A stretch of DNA of 64,000 nucleotides from Plazaster borealis (taxonomy: Eukaryota > Echinodermata > Asteroidea > Forcipulatida > Labidiasteridae), in NCBI GenBank assembly GCA_021014325.1, contig CM037460.1:23660544-23724543 (forward strand), read 5' to 3'. Within the stretch, counting starts at the first letter, position 1; every line of letters begins with the position of its first letter. The notes under the pieces are model-generated. The model was given only the letters and a program-made list of their open reading frames with translations, was not told the origin of the DNA and searched no databases. This document shows positions 48,159 through 58,091 of this stretch, piece after piece. The position numbers and the translations under genes were made by a program.

Positions 48159-49598
48159 ATCAAGAGGACACCAAAACCTGATGATGTCATGATGGCGTCA
48201 TCAGGTATTGAATTACATTAAATCAAAGTTTAATATTTGCAACAACAAAAAACTCATGAACGACATGTTGGATTTTTACAATTTATACAATGGAAAGTTC
48301 GTTAAAAGTTCAACAAACGCTACACAAAACCATTTAACCTTAACTTCCGGTTCAAACCGGAAATTAAAAATTTCATAAAATTCGTATCTCAAAAACTACT
48401 TATCATTTCAGCATAATTTTTGCATCAGGTTGTAGAACGTGCCTGCTCAATTTTGGACAGAAATATCAACATTTTGACATTTACATCGCGAGATAGTGTA
48501 ATAACACGTGTACAGATTATGTTCGCTTGTATATTGCACACCCCGGCATAAAGATAATCCATCTAATACTTGAAAAATTCGTAACTCTTTAACCACACAC
48601 TGGATTTTTACAATCCATACATCATCTGAAAGGTCTGTATAAAACCTATTATACGCTACACTAATTGTGACCCGTTTGACCTTGACTTTCGGTTCAAAGC
48701 GGACGCTGACATTTATTGTTTCAAAATTCATAATTTCTGAGCCACACAATGGATTTTTACAATTTGAACATCATTGGAAAAGTATGTAACATTTTAACAA
48801 ACGATACACAGAATAAGACCCCATTTGACCTTGACTTCCGGTTCAAACCGGAGGATGACATTTAATATTTGAAAAATTCAGAACTCCTGAACCACACATT
48901 GGATTTTTATCATCTTTACGTCATCAGAAATGGCTTCAAAGACTTAAAAAAAACTCTACACAAAGTGTGACCACATTTGACCTTGACTTCCGGTTCAAAC
49001 GGGAAAGTGAAATTTAATGTTTCAACAAATCGTAACTTCTAAACAACACATTGGATTTGTTCAATCTATACATTATTGGGAAAGTATGTAACAACTTAAG
49101 AAACAATACACATAATGTGACCTCATTGGACCTTGACTTCCCGTTAAAACCGGAAGATGAAATTTAATACTTGAACAAATCATAACTCCTGTACCACATA
49201 ATGAATTTTTACAATCTTTACATCATTAGAAAAATCTTAGTATTTCAACAAGCGCATAAAAAGGTGACTCTTTTGACCTTGACTTTCGGTTCAAATCGGA
49301 AATTGAAGTTTAATATTTTAACTAATCATAACTCCTTAACCAGACGTTGGTTTTTAAAATGTATACATCATTGTTAAGGTCTTCAAAAAGTCAACAAACG
49401 CTTCACAACGTGTGAGCCCATTTGAACTTGACTTTCAGTTAAAACCGGTAGTTGAATTTTTATAATGAACAAATCTAACTCCTGTACCAGACGTTGGATT
49501 GATAAGGTAACTTGTCGACACCAATTCATTCACTCATAATTTGATGGCATTACTCTCGAACACCTTTTTTTGTGATGTCACAAAAACTGAATCTCTAG

Positions 49599-50377
49599 TT
49601 GGATTTTGTTTTGTTGTTTTGGGCTGTGAATTGAAGCGGGTATAAGTCTATATCGATATTTCTATCAATGCCACCCCCGTTGATTATGTCGCGTGATCAT
49701 CGCAGTGTCTCCTGGGAATTAAGTATGTCCAGCAAAGCCGACAACTTTAAAAGAATAACTAATAGTATAATTCATTTTTTTAAATACAGGCACGTAGGAA
49801 CCGAGGGGCAGCGGGGTCCACTGGTCCCCGCTGAAAACATGCTGCGGGATCAGCCCCTCCAGAAAAATACATATAAATTGTGTGTTTGATCACAATGATA
49901 ATGGACATTTAAGTGCAGGTATTTTTGCTCACGAGTCTGAAAAATAAATCCTGAATCTCACTTGGCCTATATCATGATCCATCAGTCATGCTGGTTTGTT
50001 TGTTCACTTTATATGCACCAATATCCCGGTCAAAATGACGAAACTGAGACGAATAATACTCAGACACGGACCCTCCATAAAACGCGTAAAACTACCTATA
50101 CAGTTTTATGTACAGTGTCACTAAATTGGGCAGCGCCTTCATTTATCAATCAATTTGAGCCTAATATTTTCATGGGGCCCGAGCCCCACCAATCTGGATC
50201 GTAAGTTGTGTCTCACGCGTCCCCCCTTTACTTTCACCGACTGAAACAAATTGAATTGAAACGCAAATAAAGCAAATTCCTAATTTCAAAATGTGTATCT
50301 AATCAAATTTCGGGGCCCAAAACAAAAGTTTGATCATAATAAATTATAGTCAAATATTTAAGATGACAACGCACCAA
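49599..50377. other. Intron 1 of copy C, interspersed block
   Basis: Collinear with 5,237-6,060 and with 11,250-11,780. Another version of the GGCACGTAGGAACC block. No gene. Confidence 0.55.
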
Positions 50378-50501
50378 TAAGCTATTTTGAGATATGGCGG
50401 ACACAATGCTACAACACTATAAGGTTTGGGTAAATTTGTGTGTATACACCCAAACCAAACAGTACACTCCTATCACGTCCGCCATACCTCAAAAAGGCTT
50501 A
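50378..50501. repeat. 124-bp foldback MITE
   Basis: Left TAAGCTATTTTGAGATATGG, right complement CCATACCTCAAAAAGGCTTA, enclosing GCGGACA..CGTCCGC arms. Empty site in copy A at about 11,784-11,787 (CACCAATGGAG). Confidence 0.72.
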
Positions 50502-50627
50502 TGGAGTGCCTGAATGCACACACTTTTTCCGGGGTCCTTTTGCGGGCCCCGGGCTCTTATAGTGGGACCAAACCGATGCTTCAAGATACGTGTTGGTGTG
50601 GTTCGTGATATGATTTGTTGTACCGGT

Positions 50628-51316
50628 TGTTGCGGACTGCGTAGTTTAATTAATTTTGTTGTGCATGACGTCATAGGCGAGGTTATTTTCTGCTCAATTG
50701 AGGGCGCTGTTTTGCATCTTTCGCCAGGAAAAGACCAAAATTCGTCACCATAAATTCAGTCGTACTTTCACCAATCTTTTGTTTATTTTGGATGCGCCCA
50801 ATGTTGTGAGTATAAATTAGCTCATTTAAGATTAAAGATTATAAGTTTAAGATAACTCTGGATCAGGGATTGTTGATATAGGCGGGTAATTACTGTAAAT
50901 TTTGATTGTAAAAGTGATTGATTTTCTAAGCACGTTCTCAATAGTTATTCACGTGGATTGTGTACATGTACATGGGGTAACGTGACGTACATAATACAGT
51001 AGTGTGGATTATGATTGTAGTCGAATTGAGGATGAAGTTTTAGATTAAGTTCAGTTATTTGGAGTTGAGGCAAGAGGGGAATCATACACATTTTGGACAC
51101 ACATTTTTGAGGGTAAAATTGGTTTATAATCAATTATAATAAATATACATGACATTGGAATTAAGGAGTTATTGTAATTGCTATGAATCAATGTTTGGGA
51201 TCAATTTGATTGATTGCAGATCGAACCGTACATGCTAGTTGCATTGGTATCATAATAAAGGCATTGACATCAGTTATCTCGTCATTGGTGGAGTATTTAG
51301 AGTAGTTTACGTCACA
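50628..51316. mobile_element. Solo LTR with 5-bp target duplication
   Basis: Starts TGTTGCGGACTGCG and ends TTTACGTCACA (TG..CA), flanked on both sides by CCGGT (50,623-50,627 and 51,317-51,321). It contains GAGTATAAATTAG (TATA-like, near 50,810) and AATAAAGG (polyadenylation signal, near 51,255), so its sense strand is plus. The unoccupied site is in copy A at 11,909-11,913 (GTACCGGTACC). Internal coding sequence is gone, presumably by LTR-LTR recombination. Lineage (Gypsy or BEL) not assigned. Confidence 0.85.
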
Positions 51317-51705
51317 CCGGTACCTGTTAAAAGTATCCGCCCTTTTACCATACCTTGGATCAGCTTAATCCCAAAATAATGACAACAATGTTTTGCTTGA
51401 GTCCACAAATTCCCTGGAATTAAAAAACGAATGAAGTGGCCTTTTTAAGAAGCATGCTAGTCATGTAGTTTCACAAATCTGCCCCCCCCCTGTTATCATC
51501 CTATGTGCCAATTATATATTGTTTTCAATACTACAACATATTAGGGAAATTGCCAACTTTTTATCAAGAAACATTCGTGTAAAATTTCATGAAAATCGGG
51601 TGCAACCCTCGGGACATACACAGAGGGACACTATGTGCCTCCAGATCTACTGCTGCGTGTTACTGCTACATGTAGTAGCCCCGCTCTGTGAGTTATTCAC
51701 CTTAC
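51317..51705. other. Intron 1 of copy C, 5' portion
   Basis: Collinear with 11,909-12,335. No gene. Confidence 0.6.
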
Positions 51706-52026
51706 CTTCTCTGGTCGATAATAGTAGCTACCGCCCCACTCCATCGAAGCTGACGGGTACTGCGACGCTGAAGCCCCGTTCAGCTCACACAGCTGATCCC
51801 GCTCTGAGTAGTTGATGGAGAAACATCGAGTATCAGACAGACACAAATTGCCGCAACTAATCACCGAAATACCCGCCAAGGTCCGGTATCCGTACCCGTG
51901 TAGGATCAGGTCGGCTATGCCACTGAAATGCAGACTTTGAGGGGTACAGAATGTTGCGGTTTGACAGAGCTTGGCTGCCCCGACCGAGAGGAAATAAATG
52001 ACTGTCAAAAATAGAACGCGAAACAT
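51706..52026 (-). CDS. Copy C exon 1: signal peptide and PAN domain
   Basis: 321 nt to a GAGAAG|GTAAGG donor at 51,705. ATG at 52,026 is the conserved start (MFRVLFLTVIYFLSVGAA signal peptide). An in-frame ATG ten codons upstream (52,056) exists only in this copy. PAN cysteines as in the other copies (CGNLC, DTRCF, DQLCEL). With exons 2 and 3 it makes a complete gene of roughly 408 residues across an intron of 5.5 kb. Confidence 0.76.
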
Positions 52027-52795
52027 CTCGTTTTCGTGTGTTTTGAGGTTCAACATGAAAACGGCAATACAAATTATTTTAAAACACTAGTAAGCTAATG
52101 GCTTGGATAGTTACGCCACCAAAACACAGCGGATGTAACTGCCGTTTTAAAATAACAGTGAACATTAAACCTTAGCGTCAGTTAACCGAACAGTGTGGCT
52201 TAGTTATCGCGAATGTTCCGTATACTTCTGAAGCAAATCAACCACCGCTTTATTCACGTCTAAAAAACGCCCACTCGTTCGGAACGTGAGTCTGGTTGGT
52301 CGATCTTGCCTTATGTATTATGCGTTTAACAGCGCCGCAATGACTGAAACATCTCTGTGTAATTTGCCGAATGGTATCCGTCTATGTGCTTTTTAAAGGA
52401 GGGTTACGTAGGCCTCAAGTTAGGATTAAGACTGCACTGTTAGTTTTCATTTCTTGAACGCATACAATCAGTTACCTACAATATGTCACTGTTAAAAAAA
52501 ATTGATAATTTTTTTTTTGAAGTTTAAACACCATAAAACAAAAACATCGTTTGACCAACGGTGATCTGATAACATGACGACCTTTTTTGTCACGTGGTCA
52601 TGGTGTAAATCATTATCAGATCTGCGACAGTGCATAATGAAGAGACCAGGGATAAAAATGATATTATGACTACATACATTTTTTTTACAAGTTTAAATAT
52701 TTAGGTGTGCTGAAGAGGTGCAGAATCTGCCATTAAAAATAGGGCTTTTTCATTGATCAGGCAACAGCCACAGGTGAATCTATACTCGGCGAAAG

Positions 52796-53185
52796 AGGGG
52801 AGCTCACGGAAGGCAGTTTCTGTTACGCGTATAATAACATTTTTTGGTTGACACAATCCCTTTTCTGTTTATTTACAACCTGTCACTAGACTAGGATGAC
52901 TCATAGCATTGAGCTTTGCTAGCTTGGCAGTGGTGAAACTCAAGGGGATTAGATCTGCACACAACACAATGGGCTTATACATTGTACGCAAATGAATAAG
53001 CTTCGGCTGTCGGCCCGAGCTATCCAAAAATATGCCTGACCTGTACAGCGCTCAATGTTAAAGGTGACTTTTGAATGTCAAACTGGAGGGTTTCATTGAG
53101 GATTACATGTAGTTTCAGGGGAATTGGCCCCCAAAAAATTCAGTAATTAAAAAAAGGAAAAAAGGTGCCTTCCGGAGTCTCCCCT
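52796..53185. repeat. 390-bp TIR element with flanking 48-bp direct duplication
   Basis: Ends AGGGGAGCTCACGGAAGGCA and TGCCTTCCGGAGTCTCCCCT. Flanks 52,743-52,790 and 53,212-53,258 repeat the same ~48 bp (CTTTTTCATTGATCAGGCAA onward), which copy A has once (30,279-30,327). So a local duplication accompanied or followed insertion. Confidence 0.65.
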
Positions 53186-53698
53186 TGTCTTCCCGCAGGG
53201 TTAAAAAAGGAGCTTTTTCATTGATCAGGCAACAGCCACAGGTGAATCTATACTCGGCAAAAGACCCAACGTTAAACCGTACCCCTTGTCATTAAGCTCA
53301 TATCATTATTGCTGTAATTACAACAACTATAGCCAATTTAATTTGCATCCGCTGGCATCATCCGAGCAATTAACTTAATCATCTGCTCCCTTAATGGTCA
53401 ATCATGATACAGCAAAAGCCGTGTATACTTGATAAACAACTATACGGCATAAACCAACTGTGAGGAACGCGTATATGCCGGATCAAAGATGCCCAAAATA
53501 GTCCTTAGCTTTTAACCGCAGTTGACTAATAAAATTGATATCGACAGTGAGAATCCATGATAATGATAGTTTAATATTTTGAAAATTATGCTGAACGTCC
53601 TATGCACATCATAGTATTATGCGCTGAAGCATTTGTATACTTATTTAACAAACATCGATAAATATTAACAGGTTTTGAAATTTTCAAAAGAGTACCTA

Positions 53699-53903
53699 CA
53701 CTGCAAGAATTGGGGTGTTAAAATTAACACCATGAATGATGTCACAAATAAATACCAAAGAGAGAAATGAACATTACAGGGTGTTAGAATAACACCAATG
53801 TAATTGTTTTTGAGGAGAAATTAGTGTTTTTTAAACGCCCTTTTTTATTTTATGTTGTGTATCTGCATGTGTCAATTGTGTTAACACCCCAGTTTTTACA
53901 GTG
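53699..53903. repeat. MITE M3, copy C
   Basis: CACTGCAAGAATTGGGGTG to TTTTTACAGTG. Same insertion as 30,747-30,959 in copy A. The left end here keeps CACTG, the likely ancestral form. Confidence 0.78.
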
Positions 53904-54626
53904 TAAATCTTTCATTTTTTTCTCAAGCTTTAAAGTAAAGAAGTATCTAAACAGAATTTTACAATGTTTTGATTTCACAGAGTTAAATTAATTACACGTG
54001 CAGATTCAAAATGTGTGCAACGAAAGATAAACACAACAAAATTATATATTGGTGTTAAACTTGGTGTTAAACTTGCAATATTTTGCCAAACTTAAAGTTT
54101 ATTTCAATGGAATTGCGTAAATAAGGCATGGATCAACTCTATCTTATTGGATAAACACCCCAGGTCAACAACGTTTTACAGCAACACAATATGAAGCTAA
54201 CTATTAGGTCTATATTTTGAAGGATTTGTATCCAGTAAGATCCACTGATCATGGAATTTGTGGGGGGGGGATCCAGAAGACTGAAGGGCGTGTAGCTCAG
54301 AAAGTTTACTGGCAAGTCTAGCGCATATCGAAAACGAGCAAAAAAAAAAAAAAAAAAAAACTCGAACAAATTTAAGATAACATTTGTATAAGAAATCAAA
54401 TCTTCTATTTAAATTATATTTATACAGCCATCTTGAAAATAAAAAATACCCATAACAAGTTGCTATAAATAAATGTTCAATATAATACAAATAACTTGTT
54501 CCTTTGAAACAAAATTAAAACTTGGGATGAGGGTGCTTATTGTTAGAAACCCCCATTTGCCAATCACGCCCGAATGTTTGCGTCTATTACATAGGTTTTA
54601 TGACAACAAGTAGTAGGAACAATGGG

Positions 54627-54844
54627 GGTTCTGGACCACCTTGCTTGGGGGTATATACAAATAGAGCACATGGGGTTTGCTCCCAGCTTTATTGATAGGG
54701 CTCGCCCCGCTCTTTTGGCGGGCTGCTGGTTCTAGACCACTTTTGGGTTGGGGTATATATACAAATAGAGCACATGGGGTTCTACTAAATTTTCGTATAC
54801 GAAAATTAGGTTTTAATAGGGCTCGCCCCGCTCTCTTGGCGGGC
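54627..54844. repeat. Two terminal direct repeats with TATA-like motifs
   Basis: Unit 1 (54,627-54,724) and unit 2 (54,728-54,844) share GGTTCTRGACCAC, GGTATATA(TA)CAAATAGAGC, ACATGGGGTT and ATAGGGCTCGCCCCGCTC. Unit 2 has an extra palindrome (54,788-54,807) that unit 1 lacks. The repeated TATATACAAATAGAGC could be a promoter, or part of a terminal repeat used in replication. No gene lies between here and 55,037. Confidence 0.65.
54788..54807. repeat. Viral palindrome, class A
   Basis: AATTTTCGTATACGAAAATT, a perfect 20-bp palindrome in the second terminal direct repeat only. Confidence 0.85.
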
Positions 54845-54880
54845 TCGACCCACAGCCAGCAACTCCCAACCTTAACGCTT

Positions 54881-54902
54881 CAACTTTCGTCTATGAAAGT
54901 TG
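54881..54902. repeat. Viral palindrome, class A
   Basis: AACTTTCGTCTATGAAAGTT with one arm mismatch, upstream (in map order) of the 55,037 gene stop. Confidence 0.8.
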
Positions 54903-55036
54903 AACACGATGGAGTGTAGCACGGTATACACAATGAGTGAACCTAACTGTAGACGTTTACGTTTGTGAATAACTGGGTGGAGGTTCGTTAAGTTTGCTAC
55001 CACGGCTGAATTTAAAACTGGCAAAGCAACCGCACT

Positions 55037-55519
55037 TTATTTCAGTGTCGTTGCCGCAAGCTCTTTCATTATTGAAGCTCGGGCTTCGGCCATCAGCTCG
55101 TTTTTTGCTACTTCGTTGGTTTGAGCTGCGTATACTTTGCGGCTTTTTTTCTGAATATCAGCTTTTATTTGTCGATATTTATTTATTTCGTTAATTACGA
55201 GCTTGAACTCTTCAGGGGAGATGTGCCCATCTTGAAGCGCTTGTGAAATCACATCTGAAACGCTGTTGAGCTTAGATAGAGCGAGAACACGAATCTCATC
55301 GTGTTTTTTAGCTTTTACAAGGAGCCGCCGAGAGACGAACTTGCCGGCAATACCGGCAAGACCACAAACACCTGCAGCTGCTTCAAGTGCAATGACAATA
55401 GGCGCAGCTATAGTTGTGGAGAGCAATCCTACACCAGTAGCTCCCATTCCAAGGCATGATAGAATCAACACTGTGTCAATACCATCAACGATATTGATAG
55501 ATCTACGGTACTTAGATCA
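55037..55519 (-). CDS. Membrane protein of unknown role (Polinton-associated family), 5' end broken
   Basis: Open from TGA at 55,517-55,519 to the stop at 55,037. About 160 codons, but the first in-frame ATG is at 55,447, so the true N-terminus is probably lost or in another frame. A Gly/Ala-rich hydrophobic stretch (CLGMGATGVGLLSTTIAAP onward, about 40 residues, one or two membrane segments) is followed by a basic region (KAKKHDEIRVLALSKLNS) and a charged helical part (ISPEEFKLVINEINKYRQ) with coiled-coil character. I recognise the pattern from proteins in animal Polinton-like elements, without a known function. It follows the truncated penton-like copy by a frame change near 55,510. Confidence 0.6.
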
Positions 55520-55848
55520 CCGGGTATTTTTAAGGCTCCGCCCGTTGGAATGCTGAACATGACTAGATTTGTTGCTTTATCTATCTCGACCGATACTTGG
55601 GGCAGCTCTTTTGTGAACAGATTTTGTAGGTTATTAAAGGTATATAATCCAGTAGGGATCATAATCTTTCGAGGTTTATCATCCAAGGTAGAACGCCACA
55701 AAATTCCAGCTGAATGCCCAATATTTCGATGGCTAACCTCATAATGCAAACCTCTGAGGGCAGCATAGAGCTTGCCATCTGTATTATCGATTACAGTCTG
55801 GAGATGCGACGCTTCTTCATTTTGAATATCGGTTAGTGTCACAAACAT
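55465..55848 (-). pseudogene. Truncated duplicate of the penton-like gene
   Basis: ATG at 55,848, 127 codons. The N-terminal half parallels 56,615 downward: MFVT-T-IQ, a run ending in GKL-AL-L, and later G-YTF--QNLF. It stops after about 110 related residues, where the frame runs into sequence belonging to the next gene (55,037-55,519). So it is a tandem duplicate that lost its C-terminal half at a deletion junction near 55,510. Confidence 0.65.
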
Positions 55849-55926
55849 AACTAATCTTTTGTCTACGAAAGATTGTTAATGCAGTTATACCAAACAAAGC
55901 TTATAGCTTCAACACAGACGCATCTA
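55849..55926. other. Second copy of the divergent promoter region
   Basis: GCAGTTAT..AAGCTTATAGCTTCAACACAGACGCATC (55,881-55,925) repeats the start of the 448-residue gene (56,685-56,730), but its coding frame is cut after about 15 codons. It lies between the truncated penton copy and the end of the full penton gene, and carries one palindrome (55,853-55,874) where the other copy has two different ones. Confidence 0.7.
55853..55874. repeat. Viral palindrome, mixed class
   Basis: ATCTTTTGTCTACGAAAGAT, 22 bp in full, one mismatch. Its flanks follow class C (AATC..GATT) while the core follows classes A and B. Confidence 0.8.
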
Positions 55927-56615
55927 CTAGACAGGCTTAATCTCAAGTACTGCAGTCATAGAGATAGGATTGTCACGCATATCTTTACCATATTCATCTA
56001 ACACGAGAAAGTTTAGTTTATATATGTGTTCTTCTTTAAGTTTTTTGTACATAGGGTAAGCAAGGTTAACGTTTACACTGCTTTCAGATTTGAACGGGGT
56101 TATGGTTAGCAGCGATGAGGGGCGCCATCAATAATATTAGAAGCCGCATAAAGTTGATTGAGGTGTATAGAAACCAGGTTAGGGGTATGGAACCTTGAGG
56201 GTCTAATTCCATCTACTCTTCCTTGGAACCAATGATCGTCAAAAAGATTAGAGAGAATGCCCAATAGTGAACACATTGCATCATCAAATTTAAAAAACAT
56301 AGAACCAATCCTGGCATTGATACTGACAAACCCCGTTGTTTTGTTCATTTGGAGTTCTATTTGGGGTATATTTGCTTTGAAAAACTGTTGTATATCTTCA
56401 AAGGTGTACATTCCTCGAACAACTGTAATCGAGGTATAACTAAGATTATTATTACGGTCAAACATAAGATCAACAGTAGAGTCAACATCAGGAGTGTTAG
56501 TTTTTTTTAAATGCAACTCTCTTAGGGCAACACAGAGTTTACCATTTACATTGTTAATTGCGGGTTGGAGGAGCGGCGCTTCTCTCTTTTGAATATTGGT
56601 TTGTGTAACAAACAT
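55927..56615 (-). CDS. Penton-like minor capsid protein, one frameshift
   Basis: ATG at 56,615, stop at 55,927-55,929, total about 229 codons in two frames. The first frame runs to 56,106 and the second continues from about 56,120, so a 1-base indel lies near 56,106-56,125. Features: short N-terminus MFVTQTNIQK, a GKL-VAL-EL segment, RGMYTFEDIQQFF, a FDDAMCSLLGI stretch and a GIRPSRFHTPNLVSIHL segment. This order resembles single-jelly-roll penton/minor capsid proteins of Polinton elements, which fill vertices of the capsid. Assignment is by overall pattern. Divergently transcribed from the 448-residue gene with a 73-bp gap. Confidence 0.6.
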
Positions 56616-56688
56616 AGCGAACTTTGCAAATAATCTTTTGAACTTATACGAGTATAACTTAAACTTTGCAAGCAAAGTTTGTGCAGTT
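56616..56688. promoter_or_regulatory. 73-bp divergent promoter with two palindromes
   Basis: Lies between the start codons at 56,615 (-) and 56,689 (+). Palindromes AACTTATACGAGTATAACTT (56,641-56,660) and AAACTTTGCAAGCAAAGTTT (56,661-56,680) fill most of it. Any promoter elements for both genes must overlap the palindromes. The duplicate at 55,849-55,880 is shorter and has another palindrome. Confidence 0.55.
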
Positions 56689-58035
56689 ATGTCTAACCAA
56701 GCTTATAGCTTTAACACAGATGCATCTTACCAAACAGGTGGGGTATACTCCGCAAAATCTCAACTCGTATTGCAAAATGTTACAATACAGGTTGATACGG
56801 GGGCGGCGAGCTTTGACACCGTCTTTCCGGATATATTATCGGCGGAGCGGTATAGGCTGCCACACGTACAAAGTGATGATGTAGTGGACACGTGGAGCTC
56901 AAACCCGATGAAATTTTGGCAAAATAAGATTAACTTTGCAGTGTGGTGTGCTACCACAGGTTGCGGTGTCTCTGCAGAAGACCATCTTAGCTCTAAAGTC
57001 CCGATGGTGCGATCAGTCTACCGCTTTCACGTATACTACCAGGTGCGAAGGATTCTTGAAGGGATGCAGGTGCCACTCCCACAGGATGACACTTGGGATG
57101 CCTTTGATACCCCATACAACCAGAGGGTATATGAGCAAATTTGCGCGGAGTTTGGTGTCTCACCGCACACCGACTGGCGGCAGAGCATCGACCAAAATAG
57201 TGGTCTTGGAACGCCGTATCATTGGTGGAAAGGTTCAGTGCTCTCTATTAAAGAAGTGAGCAACGATTTGGTTGCTAGTGGGGTTCTTAACCCCAGCTTC
57301 GGTGTTTCGTCGAACGACTATAGAAAAGACCGCATGAGCTTTGGTGATAGACCAGCCACGTTCAGCGTCGACTACATCGGTCAGGGGCCAGAAGGAGACC
57401 AAGCATGGACAACATTTGTTCTCGACAAGTCGGAGGGCTTTACCCAACCTGGGGTTGAAAGAATCAACGACTCTATCCGAACATACGTGTGGGCTATCCT
57501 AGGCGCACAGGCGCAGATTCGCTCGAGTATTATTGGCACCGGTGCCGCATTTGACACCCAGAAACAGTTCTTAGCGAATGTTGAGGATGCAGTCTCAAGC
57601 CCTGTAGATCTCCCGAGTGCGGTGGCACGCTACCAAGACATGCTTCGATACGCCCGCTCTAAGGTTGACTATGTATTCGGAATTGGTTTGTATATGGCTC
57701 CCAGCAACATGGAGTTGCAGATTGGAACTATTCAGGACTACAACAACGAGATTGTGATCGCGGAGCAGGGGCAAAATTTGGGCTTTAACAACGGTATAAA
57801 TGCAGTTGTCGAGAATTTGTTACCTGTAAAGGATATGGAGGGGCCTCCTGCAAGGCCAGCACACCTAGCTCAAACTCCGGAAGTTAGTTTGATGGGACCG
57901 GTTTTGGCACAGCCTGATATCGACGTAGATGAAAGACAAACTTTCGTAGACGAAAGTTTAGCGCACTATGATGGGCGAACTGCACTTGTTGTTGGTGGCG
58001 TTGCTCTTGGTCTCGGTTGGCTCGCTCTACGCTAA
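56689..58035 (+). CDS. 448-residue virion or membrane-anchored protein, function unknown
   Basis: I choose ATG 56,689 (MSNQAYSFNTDASYQTGG), since the 31 codons upstream in frame overlap the divergent gene and the palindromes. Intact and uninterrupted. The body is rich in aromatic residues (YRFHVYYQVRR, TPYHWWKGS) with beta-type composition. Near the end QTFVDESL comes from an in-frame palindrome (57,938-57,959), followed by a C-terminal membrane segment (LVVGGVALGLGWLAL). It could be a large structural or receptor-facing protein. The family recurs with Polinton gene sets, to my recollection, but its role is not established. It ends 56 bp from the convergent 440-residue gene. Confidence 0.6.
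   Translation: MSNQAYSFNTDASYQTGGVYSAKSQLVLQNVTIQVDTGAASFDTVFPDILSAERYRLPHVQSDDVVDTWSSNPMKFWQNKINFAVWCATTGCGVSAEDHLSSKVPMVRSVYRFHVYYQVRRILEGMQVPLPQDDTWDAFDTPYNQRVYEQICAEFGVSPHTDWRQSIDQNSGLGTPYHWWKGSVLSIKEVSNDLVASGVLNPSFGVSSNDYRKDRMSFGDRPATFSVDYIGQGPEGDQAWTTFVLDKSEGFTQPGVERINDSIRTYVWAILGAQAQIRSSIIGTGAAFDTQKQFLANVEDAVSSPVDLPSAVARYQDMLRYARSKVDYVFGIGLYMAPSNMELQIGTIQDYNNEIVIAEQGQNLGFNNGINAVVENLLPVKDMEGPPARPAHLAQTPEVSLMGPVLAQPDIDVDERQTFVDESLAHYDGRTALVVGGVALGLGWLALR
57938..57959. repeat. Viral palindrome, class A, in frame
   Basis: 22 bp, AACTTTCGTAGACGAAAGTT in its centre. Read as TFVDES in the 448-residue protein, just before its membrane segment. Confidence 0.88.
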
Positions 58036-58090
58036 AACTTTTGTCTACAAAAAACTTTTGTCTACAAAAAACTTTTGTCTACAAAAGTTT
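58034..58090. terminator. Triple tandem class-B palindrome between convergent genes
   Basis: Three consecutive AAACTTTTGTCTACAAAA units, the last completed by GTTT. They fill the whole gap between the stop of the 448-residue gene (58,035) and the stop of the 440-residue gene (58,092). Hairpins in both transcripts could end or stabilise the messages; this is inference. Confidence 0.6.
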
Positions 58091-58091
58091 A

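Larger units (their letters stand above)
47004..49598 (+). mobile_element. Helentron-like element, family 1, with both ends
   Basis: Two tandem 5' hairpins, TTAGGTGTTCGTGC..GCATGAACACC (47,004-47,036) and TTAGGTGTTCGTGC..GCACGAACACC (47,062-47,093). The body has the CTTCCGGTCGTAGCGGAAGG core, about eight 155-bp repeats (48,180-49,500), subterminal CGAACACC, a TTTTTGTGATGTCACAAAAA-type hairpin and CTAG (49,595-49,598) followed by TT. A SINE (47,379-47,770) and MITE M1 (47,788-48,158) are nested inside; uninterrupted sequence is at 3,398-3,440. Confidence 0.68.
52027..54557. other. 5' flank of copy C
   Basis: Collinear with 12,657-13,144 joined to 30,040-31,720, so it shows the sequence before the 16.9-kb array inserted (T-run at 52,508-52,518). 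Holds a 390-bp TIR element and MITE M3. A poly-A run (54,340-54,360) is present. The match to copy A ends at about 54,557, where the viral element begins. Confidence 0.65.

Noticed and set aside
55266..55556. Plus-strand frames opposite the viral minus-strand genes (also 58,129-58,671 and 59,248-59,532)
   Set aside because: Shadows of the minus-strand coding sequences; their amino-acid composition is unnatural and they are not conserved in pattern.
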